DNA from: Cymodocea nodosa
Lineage: Eukaryota > Streptophyta > Magnoliopsida > Alismatales > Cymodoceaceae
DNA length: 64,000 bases
Assembly (NCBI GenBank): GCA_036874045.1
Contig: CM072336.1
Coordinates: 11,312,501-11,376,500, forward strand
Reading direction: 5' to 3'
This document shows, piece after piece, positions 33,729 through 46,368 of this stretch. The translations under genes were made by a program, and so were the position numbers. Below the pieces are notes generated by a model, which did not search any database, was not told the DNA's origin, and saw only the letters and a list, made by a program, of their open reading frames with translations. Each line of letters starts with the position of its first letter. Positions within the stretch are counted from its first letter, which is position 1.

Positions 33729-36106
33729 GCAATAAGAGCATCTTTGGTTCCCGGAAATCCGCCACGTTGTCCCCGCCCGACTCACCCAAGCGGCCGCAGC
33801 CCAAGATGGACAAGACCTCCGCAACCGTCTTGCGCCGCTCCGCGGAGCCCGGTTCCTTGCTGGGTCACCCCACGGAGAACCTCAAGGAACTGTACACGCT
33901 GGGGCGGAAGCTGGGGGAGGGGCAGTTCGGGGTGACATACCTTTGCAATGAGACAGGGACGGGGGAGGAGTACGCCTGCAAGTCCATCTCGAAGAGGAAG
34001 CTGCTGTCCATGCACGATGTGGAGGACGTGCGGAGGGAGATCGAGATCATGCACCACCTGTCGGGGCACGGGAGCGTGGTGAGCATCAAGGGCGCGTACG
34101 AGGACCAGCAGTGCGTGCACATCGTGATGGAGCTGTGCTCCGGCGGGGAGCTGTTCGACAGGATCATCGAGAGAGGGCACTACAGCGAGAGGAAGGCGGC
34201 GGAGCTGACGAGGATCATAGTTGGAGTGGTGGAGACGTGCCATTCGCTTGGGGTAATACACAGGGACCTCAAGCCAGAGAACTTCTTGCTGCTGAACAAG
34301 GACGACGACTCCTCCATCAAGGCAATCGATTTCGGATTGTCCGTCTTCTTCAAGCCCGGTAACCATCCACTTGTATGTTGTATCTTTCAATCAAAATTAT
34401 ATTCCTACGATTAATTTCACATCTTTGAACTAATCGATTCTCTATCTCAACCCGGCCCAGGGCAAGCCTTCACCGATGTGGTGGGAAGTCCCTATTACGT
34501 TGCTCCCGAGGTCTTGCGCAAGCACTACGGGCCGGAGGTAGACGTGTGGACCGCCGGCGTGATTCTCTACATATTGTTGAGTGGGGTTCCTCCCTTTTGG
34601 GCAGGTACGTACGTGCGATCTTGGAAACTAAATTCATTTCCTATCTATCTATCTATCAATTCAATCAATCAATCTGTCTCGATTAATGTACCAGAAACAC
34701 AACGCGGAATCTTCGACGGCGTGCTGAAGGGCGACATCGATTTCGAGTCGGACCCATGGCCTTCCATTTCCGACAACGCCAAGGATCTGATAACAAAAAT
34801 GCTTTGTCGTGATCCCAAACAGCGTTTGACTGCTCATCAAGTCTTATGTACGTTGCTTGGCTTGCCTAGCACCATATATATATGGTTGCAACTTCCGACT
34901 CCGTGAATAGATAGACTTTACATCTTCACCATCGACGGACAGATTCCATTATTTACATGTACACGACATTAATTTCATGCTCGCGTTCTTCTACGTTTCA
35001 GGTCACCCATGGATACGCAAAGATGGAGTTGCACCCGACAGGCCATTGGCTCCCGCGGTTCTCTCACGACTCAAACAGTTCTCTGCGATGAATAAATTGA
35101 AAAGGATGGCTTTGCGGGTAGGGTTTGTTTAGTCTCCTTTTTCCACCCTTAGCTTGCAAGAATTATATTTTCTAATTGCTGCAATCTGTATTACTTGCTC
35201 CATATACGTACTTGCCTGCGTGTCTTGCCCTTGTAATTTGTATATGGCATCTGCTCATGTTTGCTTGTATTGTGTCTGTCATATATACGTATATATATAT
35301 GCAACCAATCCAGGTGATTTCTGAAGGCCTTTCGGAGGAGGAAATTGCTGGTCTAAAAGAGATGTTCAAAGCAATGGACACAGACGACAGTGGCGCCATC
35401 ACATACGATGAGCTAAAAGCTGGGTTAAAGAGATACGGTTCTACCATCAAGGAGTCAGAGATTCGCCGGTTAATGGAAGCTGTTAGTCGATCAATTACTC
35501 CTTCATCATGATTCCCATTAATTGCTCCCGATTTATTTTGCTCATGTGTTTCCGTGCTTTTCCTATAAGAAGAAAGCTTGTATATATATATATATATACA
35601 CATGATTCAATTGTTGCGCAGGCTGATGTGGACAAGAATGGCACCATTGACTACGGAGAATTTATTGCTGCAACGCTTCATCTCAACAAGCTCGACCGAG
35701 AAGAGCATTTGATCGCGGCCTTCTCGTATTTTGACAAGGATGCAAGTGGCTATATCACAATCGACGAGCTTCAGCAAGCTTGCAGAGAGCACAATATAAC
35801 AGACGATCGGCTCGATGACATCATCAAAGAAGTAGACCAAGACAACGTAATAAATTAATTCTCCGAGAATCGTTCTTTATTAATTTTCACCTTGAAGAGG
35901 AATCATTCCAACAACACATATCAATCGATTGATTGATGGGTGTCCTTAAATTTTGCCTTGGTTTTGTTTGGTATGTCGTGTAGGACGGCCGCATCGACTA
36001 CGGGGAGTTCGTCGCCATGATGAGGATGGGCAATCCCACGGGGCCTGGCATTGGAAGGCGAAGCAGCATGAACATGATGATGGGCATTGGAAGGCGCGGC
36101 GTCTAG
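33701..36106 (+). CDS. CPK: Calcium-dependent protein kinase (CDPK), 528 aa, seven exons
   Basis: Exons by splice sites and frame: 33701-34358, 34461-34604, 34695-34847, 35002-35117, 35314-35481, 35622-35846, 35984-36106. All introns are GT...AG; exon 2-5 lengths of 144, 153, 116 and 168 bp are those usual for plant CDPKs. The start MGNTC gives an N-myristoylation Gly2 and a palmitoylation-type Cys5, suggesting membrane attachment. Kinase domain: GEGQFGVTY loop (about 72-80), Lys94, HRDLKPEN with Asp189, DFG at 210-212, [10 protein letters not shown]. The autoinhibitory junction ([21 protein letters not shown]) precedes four EF hands with loops at 379-390, 415-426, 451-462 and 485-496, all with acidic residues at positions 1 and 12. 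It phosphorylates Ser/Thr in response to calcium. All key residues are present and it looks functional. The subgroup is not assigned. Confidence 0.95.
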
Positions 36107-36500
36107 CCCATTCCATCTCTTTCCATGACATTTGATTCCTGATCGTTTGCATATATGTGCTGGGTGTGCAAAGCTTTCGATCTGTTAACAGCAAATAAAC
36201 ATACAAACCGACCCTTTGTTCCGTCGTGATCGATTTTGCTTGTTATTCAATGATTTTGATGATAATAATTACGTGGTTGAGCAGCATTCAATGTACGTGC
36301 ATGCCCTGAAGAATGGTAAATCCCACGACATCCTATCCAGGAGAAGGCCTCATATGTAGCCTGATTGCGCCGTCAAGGGGAGCTCCAAATGGATGAGGTC
36401 CAAATGCATATCATGAGACCAGATGATTAGTGGTCGGCTTGGATTAACTCTAATCAGACATGCCACTCTCTGCTCGCTCCTAGACCAATCATGCATAAGG
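36107..36500 (+). other. CDPK 3' untranslated and downstream region
   Basis: A likely poly(A) signal AATAAA at 36194-36199 lies 88 bp after the stop codon. The rest has no gene and no clear element until the Copia LTR remnant begins. Confidence 0.6.
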
Positions 36501-36771
36501 ATGCGATGGAATTAATGAGAAAGCAAATTGCAAGAGGACACGAAGGAAAATATATATGTTAAAACAAGCCATACGCCTTGCTACACTTCCACCAACACTC
36601 CTCGACCAAAATGTTGAGAACGAGAAGGAAGGAGGAGGAAGAGAAATGACGAACAAAAGATGGTATTGTATTACATCAAAATCAGCGTTGTTACACACAA
36701 GAAAGCGCCCCTTTCATATACAGCCCATCTGGTAACAACCCAAACTGAAGATAATAATATATTTGCCTCAA
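36500..36771 (-). repeat. Copia 3' LTR remnant with polypurine tract
   Basis: On the minus strand AACTTGAGGGGGG (just above 36771) is followed by TTTATTGAGGC and an LTR-like stretch containing ATGGGCTGTATAT. That phrase recurs near the start of another Copia-like LTR at 51690-51844. The lower border was not found. Confidence 0.45.
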
Positions 36772-36789
36772 TAAACCCCCCTCAAGTTC

Positions 36790-38310
36790 AATGGAGCAGA
36801 GAAGGCAGGGGTTGGAAGTAAACCAGAGATGGCGATCAGAGGACAAAATCTTTATAAATCCATCTGCAATTTCGTGAGCAAATTGCACAAAAGTCAAACT
36901 GTAATGCACGACGCTGAAGTAGCTCATGAATGTTGTGATAATCGATCACAATGTGTGTGCCTTGTACGAGCATGAAAGACTAGTTTGTGAGCCAATTGAA
37001 TTGTCGACTTGCCATCGGTATAAAGAGCTGGCGTTGTGATGGGCTGATGTAGTTCGCAAAGAAGATATTGGATCCAATGTAACTCTCAAATGACATTGAC
37101 ACCTGTACGATACTCAAATTCAATGCTAAATCATGCAATTGTGGTTTGCTTCTTCGAAATCCAAGAAATCAAATGACCATTCTAGCATACGCATCCACCA
37201 ATGAGAGCGACGATTAGTCGGATCACCTGCCCATTTATCGCACAAAGCTTGCAGAACAACATTAGTCGATGCAATGGAACCATAGTATAAGCCATGTTGA
37301 ATAGCGCCGTTTACGTCGGAAAGAGTTAAGTAAAGGAGTCTACCAAGCATGCTTCAAAATTGAGTTGGGTTATCAAGAGGGGCACTTAGAAGCCGCAAGA
37401 GGCATCGGAGCTAGCTTACAGAGATCCATATTAAAGTACATTAGAAGGACCAAGACGACAACAATCAAAATGATTGCAGAGATCGTTAATAAACACTTAA
37501 ATGTCAAAGATGTTTGTTTTTGTAATAATAATATCATCCACATGAACTAAAAAAAATTTGTATCATCAAACCTTGATGTTGAACAAACAAAGAGGCTCTT
37601 AAAGCAATCGTTAGAAAAGCCATATGACAAAAGATATTGTTAAAGATGGTGATACCATGCTCAGGGATCTTGTTTTGAGTCATGGAGTGCTTACCAAAGT
37701 TTACAAACAAGATTCAATCATAGGGGGTCATGAAAACTTGATGATTGTTGCATGAATACTTCTTTAATAAGATCACCTTAGAGAAATGCATTACATATGT
37801 CTAGTTGGTCAAGAGGCTAGTTGTTAATTGCAACAAGTGAAACAAGCATCCTAATGGTAGTGTGCACGGCCACATGGCTAAATGTCTAATCAAAATCATA
37901 TATGGTTGTATCGTTGATGATGAAATCCTTTAACCACAAGATGCACCTTATAGCACTCAACTTACCCTGTTGCAATTCTTTTTTGCTTGAATATCCATTT
38001 ATAGCCAACGATATTTTGATGTGATTGTCAAGGACCCAAATCCCAAGTGGCACTCCTTTGTAAAGCATTGTGTTCCTCTTCCACAGCATGAACCTAATGA
38101 AGAAACTTTTTAGCCACCATAAGAGCTAGGCTCAAAATAAGTTGGATCTAATGTTTCCACATTGAGAGCATGGGCAAGAGGATGTAACCCATGTTAGTAA
38201 ATAGTGGATAACCAACAAGTCTTTTAGGGAGGAATTAAGGAGTCATCTAAAGGAGAAGGATGAAAAGGTATAAGAGTAAAATGTAGAGAATTATGTGAAG
38301 AAGCGTATAA
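36790..38310 (-). pseudogene. Copia reverse transcriptase and RNase H remnants (fossil)
   Basis: Near 38080-37900 the minus strand reads AVEEEHNAL-like sequence followed by KISLAINGYSSKK, matching the start of Copia reverse transcriptase. Near 37350-37130 it reads LGRLLYLTLSDVNGAIQHGL and KWAGDPTNRRS, the Copia RNase H region. Strongly decayed. Confidence 0.65.
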
Positions 38311-38399
38311 GTTTGTGTAGACACTTCACTTTTTGGCCTCCTACTAGGTTGGTGCGGAATGTGGCCCTACATTAGCCTAATTTTTAGTTTATCCAAGAC

Positions 38400-41300
38400 T
38401 TCTTTTCAAACAAAGCAGGATTTACTTGGACTACATTTGAATTGACTTAACTAGATGACTTTTCTAATCAAACCAGAAATTTGTTAGTTAAACCAAAATT
38501 ACTTGGACAATTAAAAATTCCTGCTTGATTTTTCCCTTCCGACAAAAATTAGAATTTCCCTCGATTGGACTAAATTCCTTTATTTCGGCAAATCTAGAAT
38601 TTTTCTTGACCAAAACTTTATTTCAACCAAAAATTCCCGTTTGAATTTTCCCATTCCAACACAAATCAGAATTTCCCTCGATCAGACCAAAATTCTTTCT
38701 TTTGGCAAAATCAAAATTTTCCTCGTTAAAACTTTATTTCAGTTAAAAATTCCTACCTAAATTTTAGTTGAACTGAAAACCTTTCCTATCGATTGTAGAA
38801 TTTTCAATCAAATTGGAAAAATATTCTATTAGATCGAAATCCATGTCATCATTTTTCAGTCAAATTGAAAATCTAGTATCACCGAAAAGTTCTCTTTCAA
38901 TTCAACTAAACCCGCCCCCCCTTCGATCGAAATTTTTTTTTGATTGCAAGCGGGCCTTTGCTTACCGATGCCATGTGTTGACAAATCGACGCTTCCACAT
39001 CAACAACCAAATCAATCTCACCATGTCATTAGCCATATGGATGCCACTGTCATCACTCGACTAACATGTGGCAACAACCCATCGGATCTTCACTTCCTCG
39101 TCAATATTGTTGACCAATTAGGGAGTTGCCATGTGGTAACGAAGGCTATGTAATTATATGTTAATTCTTTATATATCTTATGTTATGATTGATATACTGG
39201 TATAAAACAAGTCACAAATTACTTGCACGAAATGCAATTATATGTTGAATTAAGATGAGTTTTATGTTAATTGCATTTATTACTTATGTAACTATAAATT
39301 ATATGTCTCACGCATAATTTATCTCATAGGTACAAGCAATTCATTGGTTAACCTAATAACCAACGAACTAACTTTGTTGATAATTGAGTTTACCAATGAT
39401 CCTATTTCTAGTATTTCACGTAATATTATTATTAAGGTATCATTGGTTAACTAGTCTACCAATGAAAGCATAAAATAGGTAGTTCTACAATCTTAGTTTA
39501 TTTCGTTCCATTACCAAGAATGTATTAGAATTCTTATTGTTTATCAACCACTAAAAGATTGATATTTTTGTTATTTATCAATGGATACAACGGAAATTTC
39601 ACATGTATTGTAGTTGCAGAAAATAGATAAATTATATCTTAGGAAATGAAAAATGTGATTAACATGGAAAAGAACATGGGTTACATGGAGAAGTGTTATT
39701 CACTAGAAAGATCAAAGATTAGCAGTATGTACCAACAGTAACTACTACTGCGATTAACAATGCAACACACTACCTCCACTTTGAAGAACATGGCCTTGTC
39801 CCGATACTACCATAAAAGGAAACATAAAACTACATTGTCACTCTCTCCCTCTTCGTCCAACGTCATTCTAGTGCATGTCCATCTCCAAACTTCCACAATT
39901 CACTCATCTAATTCTTCTTGAGAGGAGATTGATGACCTCTTCTTCTTCATCCTTATCTCTAATTCTTCCATTACAAGTTTCTCTAACTTGAGTGTATTCT
40001 TGAAGGAAAGTCTCTCGACGTCGACTATTTCTCTTTGTAGCTTCATACCATTGAGATTATGTGAGTGATACACAAATGATCAGTACAAGTTATGAAAGAA
40101 GTATTGCCAACCTAACAACTTGGTGGTATGGAAGTAAAGACAAAGAGAATATCTTGACTTGACCAAGTCTCGAAGTGTAAAGGTTGTAATGAAAGATTAG
40201 GTATTCTCTCCTTTTTTATTTATTTTATTTTCTTGTTATTTTAGCATAGTATGTTAAACCTTACATATTTATAAATTCAACGTAAATAGTTATATTGCTT
40301 GTATTTTGAATGTTGTGTTTGTGTCGTAGTAAATGTTTATGTATTAGTGTTGTGTCATGAAAGGAAAGAAAAACAAACAACAAAAACTATGTTAAAGTCA
40401 ATTGATAGAATCCATCTTACGAAAAATGGAGTTACCAATAGACAGAGTGAGTCTATTGGTTAACTTATCAATGGGTTGTGTTCATTAATTAGATCTTAGT
40501 TAGATTAAATTTAAGAAAAAGAAAAATAATTAAATGATTTGATTGTTCACCTGTTAAAGAATTAATACAGTAACATTACATCTAGGAATTTAACATAAAT
40601 TTCTCGTTCCATAAGGACAAATCCGTACTTGCACACTAATTACACTTAATCCATGTATTTGCGATATAATAAAATATCAACTATTTAGTAATTAAATATA
40701 GTACGCAAAAAGAAGTTGGACATCTTGCTTTAGTTTGATTGAAGTCTTAACGAACGACTAGAGTTTCCTTTATTTCATAGAATGCCACATGTTGATATGG
40801 CAATGCTTCTATGTTAGTGATCAACTCAACTTTGCCATGTCATTTGATCATGTAGATGCCACATTATCAAAGGTTGACACATAGTAGCATCTCATTAGTC
40901 CTCCATTTTAATCTCAACCTTGTTGACCAATCAGAATTGGCACATGATAACATGTGTCTTGTCAACATCCATGACAACGTAAGGATACATTCGATCAAAT
41001 GAATTTTGGTGTAACCAAAATTTTCTCCTATGAGTGAAACTTTTCAATCAAACCAAAGCTATCCTTCAATTTGACCAAAATTTTTTAGTCTTACCAAAGC
41101 TATATTTTGGTTTGATTGAAATCCCAACAAGCTAACTGAAATTTCACCTCTTCAATAGAAATTTGTGAATGCCACGTGTCAAGTTGTTAGGACTCTACGT
41201 CATCAATTTCACCCCATCATTAGTCACGTGGATGTCACATTAATTGGATTGACACATTGGAGTATTCCATTGGCTATCCATTTTGAATTCCACCCTACTC

Positions 41301-41440
41301 AACCAATTATGCTTTAACATGTGACACACTTTCCATGTTAGCAACCATATCAACATCTTGTAGGTAGGCAATCGACATTTTCTGTTCAACCGAATTCTCA
41401 TGAGGTCGATCTTTTTTCCAAAGTTTAGGTTCATCTTGGT
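38400..41440 (+). repeat. Three ~400-bp repeats inside the Tat-like LTR
   Basis: Units near 38760-39150, 40740-41000 and 41060-41340 share an order of motifs: accaaaattt-rich strip, gaatgccacatgttgac, ccatgtcattagtcatgtggatgccac, then ttgttgaccaatnagg and a final gccacatgataac. The first and second units are separated by the inserted stretch 39160-40740. Confidence 0.55.
39160..40740 (+). mobile_element. Probable diverged Athila-type solo LTR nested in the Tat-like LTR (fossil)
   Basis: It separates two repeat units of the host LTR. Near its end it has ttccataaggacaaatccgtacttgcacactaattacac, which parallels the U5 phrase gggatcgacctgtacttgcacactgataca of the F-box Athila family. It also carries its own dyads of the form cattggttaac...accaatg. 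Borders and target duplication were not resolved. Confidence 0.4.
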
Positions 41441-43035
41441 CATCTAACTTTCATTCGTTGGCTCAGATCATGCCCCCATTAATCATCTAATCTCAATCGT
41501 TCATTACAGCCATCAAGATCTAATAGTTGTGGATCATCCAATTTAAAGGATTCCACTTGACCATTCGATCTCCATAGACAAAAACATTCACACACCTCTA
41601 ATGCACTTGTAGCTTGTTGGCAACACCAATAGGCTTTCTTAGACTTCTAAGCTTTCAAGAAGTCCTAAGTTGCTACACTAGATCAATAGTGAATTGGTTG
41701 AGAATTATATAACTAAATTTTTCACTAGTTTCTCAATCTTTCCTAGCAAACTCTCTTCTCCTCTACAACTATAAAAGGGGATGCTCCCCTTCATTCTAGG
41801 GATCCAAAATCCATTGCTTCTCCTTCCCTAACTAACTTTGATTATCAAAGAATGATTCCACTACATCCTTTGAGAGATCTAGTGAAGTCTAATGATCTTT
41901 GAACATCGAACCATTGTGCACTACCACTATCATAGTGTCACCCACTCTATTACAACCCTCATCATCACCATTATCTAGTTTGCTAGATCTGTTGTGACCT
42001 CCACTAGATCTATCACCATTGCTAATTGATTTTGCCAGAAATTGTTGCCTCCACCATTGGATTCTACCCATCTTATTGGGTTCTACCACTTTTGTTGCTA
42101 GATCACACTCAAAGCTTCTAAAATCCCTCCAAATCAAGTATTCACCTGTACATACCTATATTTGTGGTATTTTCAACATGTTTGCTACACATTTTTCCTT
42201 GACAAGCTTCACACTAAATGTGAGTTTGTTATGTTAGTTGACCTTTCGATTACCATGCCCTACCTAGTTAATGAACAACATTGATCAACTTATTATTTTG
42301 AGCCATAAGATGTGATGCCTATCTACTCCATAGATGCAAGGTCCACAACCCTTGACAACATGTGACCATGGGCTTGCTAGAAACCCATGATGGCTCAATC
42401 CATCCAACACTTAGGATTTTCTTCCTTGCATGCATCTTGTTAGCTCAAGTTATGTATAGTCATGCATAATTTGCTAACTCCATCATTGATAGGTGATAGT
42501 GTAGTCAATCATACTACTTGATCAATGCTAAGTCTTGACTTGTCAAAACTAAGTTCATTTAGTCTAAGCCTATCTAGGTTTCATTCTTATTTCACACATA
42601 AATGAAGGGTATTGTACACAACTATCTCTTAGGCTCCTAGTCCTCTTCATCTTAAGCCTACTGAGCCACCCTCTTTTAGTGGCCTCCCTTTCATATTGGA
42701 CACTTAGATATATTTACATTTGACATATGCACTAGTACCTATTAGGCATTTGAGAAATCAACTCTTGGTTAAACATATGGGGTATCTAACACCTTTCTCA
42801 CATGTAATCAGAAAACTTAGCTAGAACTCCCTAATTAGGTCCATTAAACTTATCCTCATTCTTAGGACACTGATATCACTTGCATGAATTATATACCATA
42901 CTACATCTTAGGATTTTCCTAGTTTATCCCTTTAATAAACTAAGTGGTGACTTTTTTCTCTTAGATGTGAGAATTCCCAAGTGTTGAGTTTAGATGTTAG
43001 TCAATTTGCTCTATCAATGGTAACATCATAGTTTG

Positions 43036-43259
43036 CATAAGAGATTTGGTGATGATTTAAGGAGTAGTGTTGACATTGGGAGATTCAAAAGGTGAAGTGG
43101 ATCGAGGTGGATCATTAGCAACATAAAAAGAATTAAATAACAAAGATAGGCATTATGGATGAAAAAGGGAAGATGAAAGAATAGAAGATGATGGAGGAGA
43201 GTGAGATTTAGCAAGGAAGGTGCCTTCATTGAAAGTGATGTTTTGAAATATATATTTTG
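43036..43259 (-). pseudogene. Copia post-integrase region (fossil)
   Basis: Read on the minus strand this continues the Copia integrase tail with a KIYISKHITFNEGTF-like segment, followed by Ser/Pro-rich linker sequence. It is the piece between the two solo LTRs. Confidence 0.55.
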
Positions 43260-43264
43260 TTGGC

Positions 43265-45126
43265 TGTTTAGAATGAAAAAGTGCATATTATTAATGGTTA
43301 AATGATGGTTAATTGCATAATATTTAGCTTATCATATGAGAATTAAGCCATTGTGTTATAATTACACTGTTATATGCTTTAATTGAAGAATCTGCTTAAT
43401 TTTGGGGAATTAATGTTAATTTAGTACATTTATGAACTGTCGGTAAATTGCAAGCTGTGAAATTCTTAAGTATCCGAAAATGCATCTGAGCATCGGATAA
43501 TTATACTTGTAACTCTCTGAAATGTTATTTTATGTTTAAACTACTGCTGACACGTGTTGAGAGCTGGTAGATTTACTTACGTTATAACTCGTTAAGTTAG
43601 TATAACTACATGCGTTGAGTTACATGAAAGTACACTAAGGCAACGCGTTAGGTTAGCGTTATAAACTTAAGTTGTTATTTTTGCACGTGTTTTATAGTTA
43701 AATCAACGAAGGAAGTCCGTTGAGTTATCTATAACTCCACAGACTATATATTTTCTAATATGCCACTGTAGCGGTTGCAGGAACAGACAGTTGGAAGGAA
43801 AAACCACGTTTGCACGTATCACGCAGGAATTCAATCACGTAGGGAGAAAGAAATCATCGCTGTTGATCTAAAGGAAGGAAATCCAACCGATCATTCAAGC
43901 AGAAGCATTTACCACTGAAGAAATATAAAAGAAAAGAAGAAAAAAAGAAAGAGGGTAATCGATGGACGGCCAGTGTATACAAAGGAGGAGCACCGAGCTT
44001 TCTGCAGACAGTATCGGCGATTCTCTAAAGTATCACACCAACCATCGTATCACCACCATAATCACCAATCATCGAAGGTCTGTGAGGATACTTGCCTGAT
44101 GTCGGGTCGATTCTGAGCCAAACACAGTGCTTGACAACCACTATGAGGAGTGATCGCGTCGCGGGAAGGGAAGACATTTTCACCAAGCGTCGACTCATAT
44201 TTCAGGAGATCGTAAAGCTTTTAGCCTTGGCTTCGGGTTGATGCCTGTATGCTAAAGAGGAGATCATCTTGCAATTCTGGACTCGCGATTCTATAGGGAG
44301 AGGAGACAGAATTGTAAGTGGTTCAATTTTCAGTGGTGTAATCGCGTTGCAAGTAGTGTCAGAAGTATTTACTATCAAGTGAAATTACTTTACATTTCAC
44401 CTTTCGCCCATTTCCATGTTCACATCAAAACAAAAATATCAAAAATAATTTATCTTTGTTTGTATGTTGTATTTGAGTGTTGTATTGTTTGTGTTGTATC
44501 GTGATTAATGTTATCTGTATCAGATTTATGATTGTTTTATGTTAGTTTTAATTTTACAGTTTACTGAAATTGGTTCGTACAAAACAACTTAAAGATTTTA
44601 ATGGTTACTGTTTGAATCATCTGAATGTTAGTATTGCATAATGATAAATCCAATGTTAACTAGCATTAAAAAGCTTAATTGATGTTATTTACAATCTGTG
44701 GAATCGCCCAATGGTTGACCGAATTCCTCTATAAATAGCAGTATTATAAAGAAGAGACAGGCTCGTGGAGTTAACTTAAGTCCACGAGGATAGTCCGTTG
44801 AGTTAGCCATAACTCAACGAACTTAGTCCGTTGAGTTAACTGTAACTCAACGGAGTGCTTGTTGAATATAAATTTGAATTGTTCACAATCAAACATTTCT
44901 TAAATTCGTCAGCAATTCCCTGTGGGATCGACCTGTACTTGCACACTGATACAATAGACACTGTGCACTTGCAGTTAAAGTACAAATTGGAATTAATATC
45001 TAAATTGTATTAAAGGTTGTTTGTTTACTTCTAAAAGAAAGAATAGGTATAAAGATAAATTAACTAAGTAAAAATAGAAGTAACAAATCCAAGTTTTTCT
45101 AGTGTAGTGCTGGGAAAACACAAACA
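43265..45126 (+). mobile_element. Solo LTR of the F-box Athila family (fossil)
   Basis: 1862 bp, starting TGTTTAGAATG and ending ACACAAACA, with a perfect 5-bp duplication TTGGC (43260-43264 and 45127-45131). It has TATAAATA at 44730-44737 and dyads at 44765-44858. It matches the shorter LTR subtype of the nested copy. It interrupts the Copia frame within the HKAYKAL...IYISKH region. Unequal recombination between LTRs is the usual origin. Confidence 0.92.
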
Positions 45127-45131
45127 TTGGC

Positions 45132-46360
45132 CTATAAATCAAGGCTTTATATGCTTTGTGATTAGAAAAGAAGCCAAGAAAGACACAATGTAAATTGAGG
45201 TTGTAATTTAAGACTAGCTCTAGTAAGAGGATAACAAGCACACCCAAACACTCAAAGAATATGATCATTAGGAGAATATTGATAGAGGATTTTCTATGAT
45301 ATGTTGTTATGCAAAGTTGCATTGGGAAGATGGTTCATTATATGTGTCACAATTTGAAAAGTTGTAGTCCAAAATTAGAAGATAAGCTAGAGTGAAAAAG
45401 TAGGCAATGAGCCATAAGCTAGTCACTTATGTATAACTCCATTTTGAGCAAGAGTATGTAGGTAAGTAAGACAACATTGATTGCCATCAGATTAAAGAAA
45501 ATGTTAGAAAACGCTATTAGTAAACTCTCTACCTCCATTAGATTGTAAATTTTTAATGTGAACATTGAGTTGATTTTCTATCATTACCATAAATTTAGAG
45601 AAGACATAAATAACATTTGATTAATTATGTAAGGGAAAAATTCACATGTAATGGCTATAGTCATCAACAATGGTTAAGAAAATTTGGAAACTAGATGGCG
45701 AAGAAACAAGGGAAAGACCCCAAACATCAACATATAGAAATTAAAGAGGAATAACATTTTACCTTTGACTAGAGGAAAAAGGAAGACAATTAGTTTTTCC
45801 AAATAGATAGACTAAACAATAGGAAGAGATTGTGTTGACAAAAGGGTGCTGTTAAGGCATATCCTTTTTAGTTTTGATGTTTTCCAAACTTTAATAGATC
45901 TTTGTAGGAATGAAAGAATTGAAAAACAAATAATGAAAGCTTAACAAAGAAAAAGAAGAAACAGAGAAGACTAAAGATAATTGATGAAAGGAAACATACT
46001 TAAAGTGTAATAAAGATTGCAATAAGAGTTTGAAGATCTCAAGATAGAAGACATTAACTATTAGCTATAATGTTAAAAGTCTATTAAGTAATGCTCTTAC
46101 TCTCTAAAGATCTCAAGAATGATCAGATGGATTAACAAACTAAAAAAATCAGATGTTTGTTATGAAATTTTAAAAGACAAGAAATTTTAAACCTATTAAA
46201 TGAACAACAAATTTTAAGGTCATCTAGTTTCCCAAGAGATTATCTCTAGAATGGATTAATGGTATTCATATTAGATATCCATTTTGTACATACATTCGGA
46301 TGGTAAAAAATGGAGCATCTTTTAGAATTACTATTAGAAGTTGAACTTGAGTTAAACATA
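45132..46360 (-). pseudogene. Copia integrase remnant (fossil)
   Basis: On the minus strand the lower end reads like VFGCACYPLTR, then CVFLGFF and NHKAYK, the conserved tail of the Copia integrase core. The upper part is A+T-rich and badly decayed. Confidence 0.55.
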
Positions 46361-46368
46361 TTTGTAGA

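Larger units (their letters stand above)
38316..43030 (+). mobile_element. Solo LTR of a Tat-like Ty3/Gypsy element, with a nested LTR (fossil)
   Basis: It starts TGTAGACACTTCACTTT and ends near ACATCATA, between matching 5-bp duplications GTTTG (38311-38315 and 43031-43035). Features of Tat-group LTRs: three repeats of about 400 bp in U3, a TATA region ctataaaaggggatgctcccc (about 41768), a ggggtatctaacacctttctc phrase (about 42780) and aaactaagtggtgac near the end (about 42950). No internal coding region is present. It interrupts the Copia fossil between reverse transcriptase and the post-integrase region. Confidence 0.6.

Noticed and set aside
33782-34390. Antisense open frame of about 200 codons over CDPK exon 1
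   Set aside because: Shadow of the GC-rich kinase exon; the plus strand encodes an unmistakable kinase domain with conserved splice sites.
35172-35603. Minus-strand frame of 143 codons across CDPK introns
   Set aside because: It overlaps confirmed exons 5 and 6 on the other strand and shows no domain; TA repeats in the introns keep it open.
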